DNA of 40,355 nucleotides from Terriglobia bacterium (GTDB lineage: Bacteria > Acidobacteriota > Polarisedimenticolia > Polarisedimenticolales > JAIQFR01): the NCBI GenBank assembly GCA_020073205.1, contig JAIQFR010000030.1, positions 1-40,355 of the forward strand, read 5' to 3'. A model generated the notes under the pieces. The model saw only the letters and a list, made by a program, of their open reading frames with translations, was not told the DNA's origin and searched no databases. How positions within the stretch are numbered: position 1 is the first letter of the stretch; every line of letters starts with the position of its first letter. Made by a program: the position numbers and the translations under genes. Of the stretch, positions 34,275 through 40,355 are shown piece by piece.

Positions 34275-35459
34275 TCAACCCTTCTTCGGAGGGACCGGCG
34301 CTGCGGGCGGAACCGACGCTGGCGCGGGACTGGGAGTGGGATTCACCACGATCGGCGCCGCCTTGGGATTCACCTTCACCGGGACGGAGACGATGGCCGT
34401 GCCGAGTTTCGCCGTCACCGTCCCGTCCCGCGGCGTGCTCTCGCCGGCCGGCGTCCACGTCACGTCCACCCGGACGCGCGTCGGTCCCACGAGGTTCGCG
34501 ACGGCCTCGAAGGCGGCGGGGGTCGCCTCGACCGTGAGCTTGTTCGGGTCGAGCGGCGGCTCGACGCGAACGTAAACGGTCTGTCGCTGCGGCTGCGGAG
34601 GCTCGCCGGGGTACGGGAGGTACACCATTGGCGCGCTGAAGGTGATGGGCGAAGTCGTCCTCACGGTCACCGGAAACGTGATTTCCGGTTCCCGTGGTAG
34701 ACCGGTCTTGAACCGGATCTCCGCCGTCACCTGTCCCGCGGGCGGATCGCCCTCGATCTTCGCCTCCACGACCCAATCCCCCGGCTGCGCCGGGACCGCC
34801 CCTGACGACGGGGGCGACTCGGGGCTCTCGACCTTGCGGGCCGACACTTTCAGCCACGGGACGTTGGCGGCGATGTCCGAAACGCGAAGCTCGCCCTTCT
34901 CGGTCTCGTTTTTCCGCACCACCAGCTTCCCGGTGCCGGCGGCCGCCGGCCCCGCCGGTACGAACAGCGCTCGGGTGGGGAGGAAATCCACCGAGGTGAC
35001 GATGTTCGCCCGCAGGATGAGCGTGAAGTTCTGACGACCCGGATCATCCGTCGAGACGGCGACGACCTTGTTCACCGTCCCCGGCGCCATTCCCTCGGTC
35101 TTGACCGCCGCGACGACCTTTCCCACCTGACCAGGCGGGATGACCTCGTCGAACGAGGCCACCGTGCACCCTCAGCCAGGTCTCGCCGAGAGGATCTTGA
35201 CCGGGTTCTTCCCGGCGTTGCGGAGGACGAACGTGGCCTCCGCCTTGGTGCCCCTCACCACGTCGCCGAGATCGACCGTTTCCTTCTCGACGACGAGCTG
35301 CGCGGGCACCGCAGGCGTCACCGGAGCTCCGGCCGGAGCCGGCGGGGGACCTGACGGCGTCAGCCGCGGCGGCCCTTCGGCCGGCCGGGAGGCCCCCCGG
35401 GCGGCCATCACCGCGAGCCCGAGCGCCAGCGGAAGGACAGGAAGAACGGATCGCCTCAT
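34275..35459 (-). CDS. DUF1573 exported protein with in-frame TGA at a conserved Cys (selenocysteine or nonsense)
   Basis: One reading frame of 395 codons, interrupted only by TGA at 35172-35174. The first part (codons 1-95) has a signal peptide, a Pro-rich linker and the start of a DUF1573/ASH-type Ig domain (VDLGDVVRGTKAEATFVLRN). In this family that segment runs into a CGCT motif; here the reading is PG-TGA-GCT followed by VASFDEVIPPGQVG, exactly the family continuation. The frame then stays open for 298 more codons, with beta-rich domains and a Pro-rich tail. So TGA replaces the first Cys. A stable hairpin lies just downstream. Either UGA is read as selenocysteine (Sec at residue 96), or the gene is broken, or one base is misread. 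ATG 35459 has GGAGG seven bases upstream. Conventional annotation would show two fragments, 35172-35459 and 34275-35162. Confidence 0.7.
35139..35163 (-). promoter_or_regulatory. mRNA hairpin downstream of the internal TGA (candidate bSECIS-like element)
   Basis: On the minus strand, GGTGGCCTCGT (35163-35153) pairs with ACGAGGTCATC (35149-35139) through 11 base pairs, two of them G-U, around the 3-base loop TCG. The loop begins 20 bases after the TGA, inside the 16-37 base window used for bacterial SECIS elements. Against it, published models prefer a G among the first two loop bases, and here those are T and C. In a GC-rich gene such hairpins can arise by chance, so this supports but does not prove UGA recoding. 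Confidence 0.4.
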
Positions 35460-35599
35460 CAGTTGACCTCCAGCGCGCCCACGGCGACGCGAGGGGGAAG
35501 TTTACCGCGAGACCCCGGAATTGGCGAGCGGGGACGGCCCGAGGCCCGGGGAATCGGCGGGTCGAGACCGGCCGCACCCCCCGGTCCCGAACCGAGATT

Positions 35600-37543
35600 T
35601 CAGACGGAAGGGGAGGATCCGAAAGGAACCACGAGCACCGGAGCCGCGATGCGATGCCGGAGGCGCTCGACCGTGGTGCCGTGGACGAAGTCGCCGACCC
35701 CGCGATGCCCGTGGCTCCCCACCACGACCAGCTCGGGGCGGTGCCGCTCCACCAGAAGGGCGAGCTCCGCGGCCGGCTCCCCGAAGCCGAGATCGTAGGT
35801 CGCATCCACCCCCAGTTCCCGCATCTCCCCGGCGTACATCTCGAGCCGCTCTTGATCGGCCCTCGCCTCGCCGTCGAGCGACTCGTCACCCATCAGGCGC
35901 GCCCCGCCCGATTCGACCACGTGCAGGAGCACCACCGCGCTCCCCCGCCCGGCCGAACGCGCGACCGTCACCGCATGGGAGAGCACTGGCCCGTCCGCTG
36001 GCGAGAAGTCCACGGCGGCTGCAATCCGCCTCGGAGCCCTCGGCGGAGCGACCTCGGGAATGGCGATTCGGCCATGAACTCCCGGCTGGACCGGGGCCGG
36101 CTCGCCTCGCCTCCGCTGCATGGCCGGGACCACCACGACGTACCCGAGCAGCCCGAGGAGACCGAGAGATGCGGGGACCACGCTCATCCAGAGCAGCCAC
36201 GCGTATCGTCCCGCGCCCACGAGCCAGCGGGAGATCTCCTCCCAAGCCAGCCAGAGATTGAGCGCGACGATCACCGCCGCGGCGATCCAGGAGACCGCCT
36301 GCATCGTGGGGCGGATCGCGTATTGCCCCATCCAGCGCCGGTCCGAGACCAGATGGATGAGCGGGATCACCGCGAACGAGAGCTGCAGCGACAGCACCAC
36401 CTGAGACAGCAACAGGAGGTCCCCGGTCGACCGCTCCCCCAGCGCCAGGATGACGACGAGCGCGGGCACGATCGCCAGAGATCTCGTCAACAGGCGGCGC
36501 ACGAAGGGCCGGAGGCGCAGCTGGAGAAACCCCTCCATCACGATCTGGCCGGCCAGCGTCCCGGTGATCGTCGACGACTGCCCCGACGCGATGAGCGCCA
36601 CCGCGAACGCCACCGGGGCGATCGCGGCGCCCAGGATCGGCTCGAGGAGCCGGTGGGCGTCCTGGATCTCGGCGACGTCGTGGAAGCCGGCGCGATGGAA
36701 CGTCGCCGCGGCCATCACGAGTAGCGCCGCGTTGACGACGAACGCGCCGTTCAGCGCTACCACCGAGTCGATCACGTTGAAGCGCACGCCGCTCCGGATC
36801 CCGGTGGGCGTGTGCAGGATCCGGCGGGATTGCACCAGCGCGGAGTGCAGGTACAGGTTGTGGGGCATCACGGTCGCGCCCAGGATCCCGATGGCGAGAT
36901 AGAGCGACCCGGGGCCCGGAAGCACCGGCGCGAGCCCGCGGACGATCCCTCCCCACTCGGGCCTCGACAGGACGATCTCCACCGCGAGCGCGAGGCCGAT
37001 GGTCGTGATGAGGACGACGATGACCGCCTCCATCATCCGGACGCCTCGCCCGTGCAGGACCAGGATCAGCAGGGTGTCGAGCGCCGTGATCAGCACTCCC
37101 GCGACCAGGGGGATCCCGAAGAGGAGCTTCAGGCCGATGGCCGAGCCGAGCACCTCGGCGAGGTCGCAGGCGGCAATCGCCACCTCGCAGAGGATCCAGA
37201 GCGCCCACGAGATTCGGCGGCTGTACATCGCACGGCACGCCTGGGCCAGATCGAGGCCCGTGACGATCCCGAGCCGGGCGGAGAGGCTCTGCAGGAGCAC
37301 CGCCATGAGGTTCGACATCAGCAGGACCCAGATCAGGGCGTAGCCGAACCTGGAGCCCGCTGCGATGTCCGTCGCCCAGTTCCCCGGGTCCATGTACCCG
37401 ACGCTTACGAGGTACGCGGGGCCCGAGAACGCGAACAGGCGGCGCCAGAACGATGGCTGGCGCGGAACCTCGACGGACTCGTGAACTTCGGAGAGGGAAC
37501 GGAGCGGGCGGAGCGCGCCTCGGTCGTCGAATGGGCCCGGCAC
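35600..37543 (-). CDS. NRAMP-family metal transporter fused to C-terminal UspA domain
   Basis: Fusion of 647 residues. Residues about 35-460 are an NRAMP (MntH-type) Mn2+/Fe2+ importer: the metal-binding helix-1 motif D52-P-G-N55 is present, and helix 6 has GATVMPHNLYLHS with the coordinating Met at 226. About 480-645 is a universal stress protein domain with the nucleotide-binding GSHGHRGVGDF and the C-terminal APVLVVP strand. The UspA part probably senses ATP or stress and tunes uptake on the cytoplasmic side; this is inference. The start is GTG 37543, 31 bases after the upstream transporter gene; the ribosome site is weak. It sits last in a three-gene unit with an NRAMP-related transporter and an MgtE-like sensor. 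Confidence 0.92.
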   Translation of the reverse strand: MPGPFDDRGALRPLRSLSEVHESVEVPRQPSFWRRLFAFSGPAYLVSVGYMDPGNWATDIAAGSRFGYALIWVLLMSNLMAVLLQSLSARLGIVTGLDLAQACRAMYSRRISWALWILCEVAIAACDLAEVLGSAIGLKLLFGIPLVAGVLITALDTLLILVLHGRGVRMMEAVIVVLITTIGLALAVEIVLSRPEWGGIVRGLAPVLPGPGSLYLAIGILGATVMPHNLYLHSALVQSRRILHTPTGIRSGVRFNVIDSVVALNGAFVVNAALLVMAAATFHRAGFHDVAEIQDAHRLLEPILGAAIAPVAFAVALIASGQSSTITGTLAGQIVMEGFLQLRLRPFVRRLLTRSLAIVPALVVILALGERSTGDLLLLSQVVLSLQLSFAVIPLIHLVSDRRWMGQYAIRPTMQAVSWIAAAVIVALNLWLAWEEISRWLVGAGRYAWLLWMSVVPASLGLLGLLGYVVVVPAMQRRRGEPAPVQPGVHGRIAIPEVAPPRAPRRIAAAVDFSPADGPVLSHAVTVARSAGRGSAVVLLHVVESGGARLMGDESLDGEARADQERLEMYAGEMRELGVDATYDLGFGEPAAELALLVERHRPELVVVGSHGHRGVGDFVHGTTVERLRHRIAAPVLVVPFGSSPSV

Positions 37544-37574
37544 GCGCCTAGCTTGCCTTGCCGCCCAGACCCTG

Positions 37575-38846
37575 TCAAGGAGCCGGGATCGAGGCGGTCG
37601 GGAAGAAGCTCGTCACCACCATGAGGGCCGTCAGGCCGACCAGGAGGAGCGTGGTGGCCCACACCACGAGGTTGTAGACGGGGCCGTTGGTGAACGATCC
37701 CATCAGCCCCTTGTCGTTCACAAGGCGGATCATGAACACGAGGACGAACGGGAGGAGCACCCCGTTCATGATTTGGGACACCAGGATGATCTTGAGGAGC
37801 GGCGCGCCCGGCATGAGGATCATACCCGCGCTGACCGCGATGATCGCGGTGTACAGGCTGTAGAATTCTGGAGCCTCGCTGAACCGCCGGTTCACGCCGG
37901 CCTCGAGCCCCAACCCTTCGCAGACGCTGTAGGCGGTGGCTAGGGGGAGGATCGACGCGGCGAACAACGAGGCGTTGGCGAGGCCGAAGGCGAACAGGGT
38001 CTCGGCGTACCGTCCCGCCAGCGGGGCGAGAGCGCGGGCCGCCTCGGCCCCCGATCCGATGGTGAAGAGCCCGGCCTCGTGGAGCGTCGCCGCGCACGCC
38101 ACCACGATGAAAAACGCCACCACGACCGCCATGATCGATCCCATGATCACGTCGAGCCGCGACTTGGCGTAATCGGCGATCCGGACCTCCTTCTCCACCA
38201 CCGACGACTGCAGGTAGAACTGCATCCACGGGGCGATCGTCGTTCCGACGATCCCGACCATCATCGAGATCGTCGCCAAGTCCAACGGGGCCGACGGGAC
38301 CAGCGTCCCCCTCGCCGCCTCGCCCCAGTCCGGCTTGGCGATGAAACCGGAGATCGGGTAGGCGAGGTACAGGAGGCACGCGATCAGGAACGCCTTCTCC
38401 ACGGTCTTGTAGCTGCCGAACACCACCAGCCACCAGACGAAGATCGCGCCCAGCGGCACGGAGAGATACCGGCTCACGCCGAAAAGCTCCAATGCGGACG
38501 CGAGCCCGGCGAACTCGGCCACGGCGTTCCCGAGGTTCGTGAACAGCACCGCCATCATCAGCAGGAACGTCACCCTGAGCCCGAACTCCTCACGGATCAG
38601 GTCGGCGAGTCCCTTGCCGGTGACCGATCCCATCCGGGAGCACATCTCCTGGACGACCACCAGGGCGATCGCGATCGGGACCAAGAGCCAGAGGAGCTGG
38701 TAGCCGTACTTCGCGCCGCAGAGCGAGTAGGTGTAGATGCCGCCGGCGTCGTTGTCCACGTTGCTCGTGATCACGCCGGGGCCCATCACCGCCAGGAGGA
38801 GGGCGAGGCTCTGCGCGAGGCGGCGGAAGTGGCGGCGCAGCGGCAT
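37575..38846 (-). CDS. NRAMP-related transporter with altered metal site (probable Mg2+ type)
   Basis: A polytopic NRAMP-superfamily protein of 423 residues with about eleven helices. The helix-1 metal motif is not DPGN but DNDAGG (D31-G36, in SNVDNDAGGIYTYS). Helix 6 reads GTTIAPWMQF, so the Met that gives NRAMPs their selectivity for transition metals is Ala205. These substitutions resemble the NRAMP-related magnesium transporters, which accept hydrated Mg2+. The upstream gene, a soluble MgtE-type sensor, ends three bases before this ATG, which fits Mg2+ control. Mn2+ or another divalent ion cannot be excluded from sequence alone. Confidence 0.85.
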   Translation of the reverse strand: MPLRRHFRRLAQSLALLLAVMGPGVITSNVDNDAGGIYTYSLCGAKYGYQLLWLLVPIAIALVVVQEMCSRMGSVTGKGLADLIREEFGLRVTFLLMMAVLFTNLGNAVAEFAGLASALELFGVSRYLSVPLGAIFVWWLVVFGSYKTVEKAFLIACLLYLAYPISGFIAKPDWGEAARGTLVPSAPLDLATISMMVGIVGTTIAPWMQFYLQSSVVEKEVRIADYAKSRLDVIMGSIMAVVVAFFIVVACAATLHEAGLFTIGSGAEAARALAPLAGRYAETLFAFGLANASLFAASILPLATAYSVCEGLGLEAGVNRRFSEAPEFYSLYTAIIAVSAGMILMPGAPLLKIILVSQIMNGVLLPFVLVFMIRLVNDKGLMGSFTNGPVYNLVVWATTLLLVGLTALMVVTSFFPTASIPAP

Positions 38847-38849
38847 GCG

Positions 38850-40073
38850 CTAGGCTCCGGTCACCACCCGGCTGAGCACGTCCTCGATGTTGATGAGGCC
38901 CACCAGCTCGCCGTACTCGTCCACCACCGCGAGGCCCCGAAGGTGGTACTTTTCGAAGCGCTCCAGGATCTCCTTGAAGGGCGCCGTCGGCGTCACCGCG
39001 CGGGCTTCCCGGCGCATGAATTCGGTCACGGGGCGGTGCTCCGCCGCCCGAACCAGGCGAACCAGGGGGGCGACGCCCACGAGGTGATCGTCCGCGCCGA
39101 CGACCGGGATCTCATCGAGCTCGCCGAGCAGGTCCGCGTCCACCTGGCGGAGTTCCCCGAGGGCTTGCGCCACCGTCCATTCCGACCGGGCCCTGAAGAA
39201 GTCGGTAGTCATCAGGCCGCCCGCCGTGTCGTCGTGGAACCGCAGCAGCTCCCGGACGTCGTCGGCCTCGTCCTCCTCCATCGCGTCGAGCAGCGCGCGG
39301 GAGCGCGCCTCGGGCAGGTCGCCGAGGATGTCGGCGGCTTCGTCCGGCTGCATCTCCTCCAGGAGGTCGGCCGCCTGCTCCACGTGGATCGCCTCGACGA
39401 CGGCGGCCTGCACGCTCGGCTCGGCCTCGGAGAGCGCCTGGGCGGCGGTCTCGGGGTCGAGGGCGGAGACGATCTCGCTCCGTTCCACCCGGCCGAGGTC
39501 CTCCAGGATGTCCGCGAGGTCCGCGGGATGCATCTTCGCCAGGTGCTGGTGGACCTTGAGGCGGATCCTCGTGGTGCCAGGCTCGACGATGCCGACGTAG
39601 TCCCACGGGATCGACCGCTCGGCGAGGCCGTCCGCGATCCTTCGCACTACCATCGGCCTGATGATCCCGGCCAGGAGGCGCCGAACCGCCCCTGCGAGCC
39701 CGACCTCCACCCGCTTGAGCACGAGGCGTCCCGCGGCGTGCTCGAGGAGGATGTCGTTGACCTTCACGACCTTCCTCCCCTGGATGTCGATGATCTGCCG
39801 GTCCAGGACGTCCCGCCTGAGGTGGAGCACGTCGGCAACCGGCTGGTCGGCCGGCTCCACGGCGGCACCCTCCGCCAGCACGACCCGGCGCGTCTCGGGG
39901 GAGAAGCTCTCGATCCCGTCCCACCGGATCTGCAGGCGCCGCCGGCCGGCGCGCACGATCACCCGGTCCACCATCCCCCGGGACGAATCGGCGAGGAGGT
40001 CGTCCACGCGGCCGACGCGCCTTCCGCCGGCGTCGAACAACGGCAGGTTCAACGCTTCGGAGAGGTGAACCAT
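38850..40073 (-). CDS. Soluble MgtE-like sensor: PRC-barrel, MgtE N-domain and CBS pair, no membrane part
   Basis: Protein of 407 residues. Two PRC-barrel-like segments (about 1-60 and 70-130) precede an MgtE N-type helical superhelix (about 150-270, with MHPADLADILEDLG, QPDEAADILGDLP and DDTAGGLMTTDFF) and a CBS pair (about 285-405, with LDEIPVVGADDHLVGV and LRGLAVVDEYGELVGLI). MgtE channels carry this same cytosolic N/CBS unit as their Mg2+ sensor, but here the protein ends after CBS with no transmembrane domain. It should therefore regulate a separate transporter, most simply the NRAMP-related protein encoded three bases downstream. I chose ATG 40073 with GGAGGG seven bases before; GTG 40139 and ATG 40118 are longer alternatives. 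Confidence 0.88.
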   Translation of the reverse strand: MVHLSEALNLPLFDAGGRRVGRVDDLLADSSRGMVDRVIVRAGRRRLQIRWDGIESFSPETRRVVLAEGAAVEPADQPVADVLHLRRDVLDRQIIDIQGRKVVKVNDILLEHAAGRLVLKRVEVGLAGAVRRLLAGIIRPMVVRRIADGLAERSIPWDYVGIVEPGTTRIRLKVHQHLAKMHPADLADILEDLGRVERSEIVSALDPETAAQALSEAEPSVQAAVVEAIHVEQAADLLEEMQPDEAADILGDLPEARSRALLDAMEEDEADDVRELLRFHDDTAGGLMTTDFFRARSEWTVAQALGELRQVDADLLGELDEIPVVGADDHLVGVAPLVRLVRAAEHRPVTEFMRREARAVTPTAPFKEILERFEKYHLRGLAVVDEYGELVGLINIEDVLSRVVTGA

Positions 40074-40292
40074 CGAACGGCCCTCCGGCTGCAACGTGCC
40101 CCCCGGCCCTTCACGCATCGTGCAAGGGTCCTCTGTCACACTCTTACGACCCCGGAAAACCTCGGAGGCTCAAGGACTTGGTCCGGCCATCCGTCGTGGT
40201 GCACCAGCCCTTCGCGGGCGGGCATAATTTCACTTCGGGCCCGGCGCGTCCAGGGAGTGGCGTTGGCAGAGTTCGCGCGCTAGGTCAGTCGA

Positions 40293-40355
40293 ATGAAGCG
40301 CATCCTCGCAACCATCGGTTATGAGCAGGCAACGCAAGCGGATGTGATCGCCCGT
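40293..40355 (+). CDS. DUF488 family protein, partial (start only)
   Basis: The last 63 bases encode 21 residues beginning MKRILATIGYEQATQADVIA, then run off the window. MKRI-x-TIGYE followed by a helix is the characteristic N-terminus of DUF488 proteins, small cytoplasmic proteins of unestablished function. ATG 40293 lacks a strong ribosome site. About 220 bases separate it from the divergent MgtE-like gene. CATAAT in that gap, near 40222-40227, might be a -10 element, but no matching -35 is seen. Confidence 0.6.
   Translation, partial: MKRILATIGYEQATQADVIAR

Noticed and set aside
34275-35162. Separate gene starting at GTG 35162 for the second part of the DUF1573 protein
   Set aside because: It would begin in the middle of the Ig domain, without a signal peptide, and four codons after the TGA in the same frame. 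One interrupted gene is the simpler reading.
35044-35889. 281-codon minus-strand frame spanning the DUF1573 / NRAMP-UspA junction
   Set aside because: It is out of frame with both real genes and has a Ser/Arg/Gly-rich shadow composition. It does not bridge or explain the internal TGA.
38079-40283. 734-codon plus-strand open frame opposite the NRAMP-related and MgtE-like genes
   Set aside because: Repetitive His/Arg/Asp/Gly-rich antisense sequence. The minus-strand products match known families throughout.
1-40355. CRISPR arrays, tRNAs, transposons or prophage
   Set aside because: I saw no regularly spaced repeats, no cloverleaf-like sequence with CCA-proximal features, no transposase motifs and no phage genes.

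Overview
This is a GC-rich, densely packed bacterial chromosome segment. It shows no tRNA, rRNA, CRISPR array or insertion sequence that I can support. The gene mix suggests a non-photosynthetic, probably diderm lineage: bacterial kynurenine-pathway genes, a SUF operon led by an Rrf2 regulator, periplasmic multiheme proteins, sigma-54 control, a bacterial archaemetzincin and NRAMP-family transporters. Acidobacteriota (for example a Thermoanaerobaculia- or Polarisedimenticolia-like lineage) or a similar uncultured phylum would fit, but the sequence alone does not settle it.

Layout. (a) 1-2408, minus strand: the end of a tryptophan/kynurenine degradation unit (3-hydroxyanthranilate dioxygenase, then ACMS decarboxylase cut by the window edge) and a PKD/Ig-type lipoprotein. 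(b) 2769-8381: glycerate 2-kinase, a small PGxGQ membrane protein, a secreted M28 peptidase and an MsbA-type ABC exporter. (c) 8416-17625: a B12-binding-type radical SAM enzyme facing a minus-strand asparagine-synthase-like amidotransferase / ArnT-type glycosyltransferase pair, then a large unrecognised anchored protein. (d) 17731-23963: a compact SUF iron-sulfur operon, rrf2-sufB-sufC-sufD-sufS-sufU-sufT, joined mostly by ATGA overlaps, with a good sigma-70-type promoter. (e) 23964-34259: an AT-richer regulatory gap with a perfect inverted repeat and a sigma-54 promoter. It is followed by a redox cluster: a membrane-anchored GcvH-like protein, a four-cluster ferredoxin, an NrfD-type membrane subunit fused to a triheme c-type tail, a second Cys-rich GcvH-like protein, a heme-motif sensor kinase and an NtrC-type regulator. 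After these come an archaemetzincin, two paralogous small proteins and a degenerate PAP2 protein. (f) 34275-35459, minus: a DUF1573 gene whose single reading frame carries an internal TGA exactly where the family has the first Cys of its CGCT motif. This is either a selenocysteine codon or a nonsense change. (g) 35600-40073, minus: an NRAMP-UspA fusion and an NRAMP-related (probably Mg2+) transporter coupled to a soluble MgtE-like sensor. (h) 40293 to the end: the start of a DUF488 gene.

How the parts may work together. SUF supplies Fe-S clusters and lies directly upstream of the Fe-S/NrfD/heme cluster, which would be a heavy consumer of them. I infer that the redox cluster is a quinone-linked electron-transfer complex. 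Its expression would be set by its own heme-based two-component system acting on the sigma-54 promoter at 24324-24338. The two lysine-less GcvH-like proteins flanking the Fe-S/NrfD genes are the least explained part. That module and the UGA-containing DUF1573 gene are the two best candidates for new biology.
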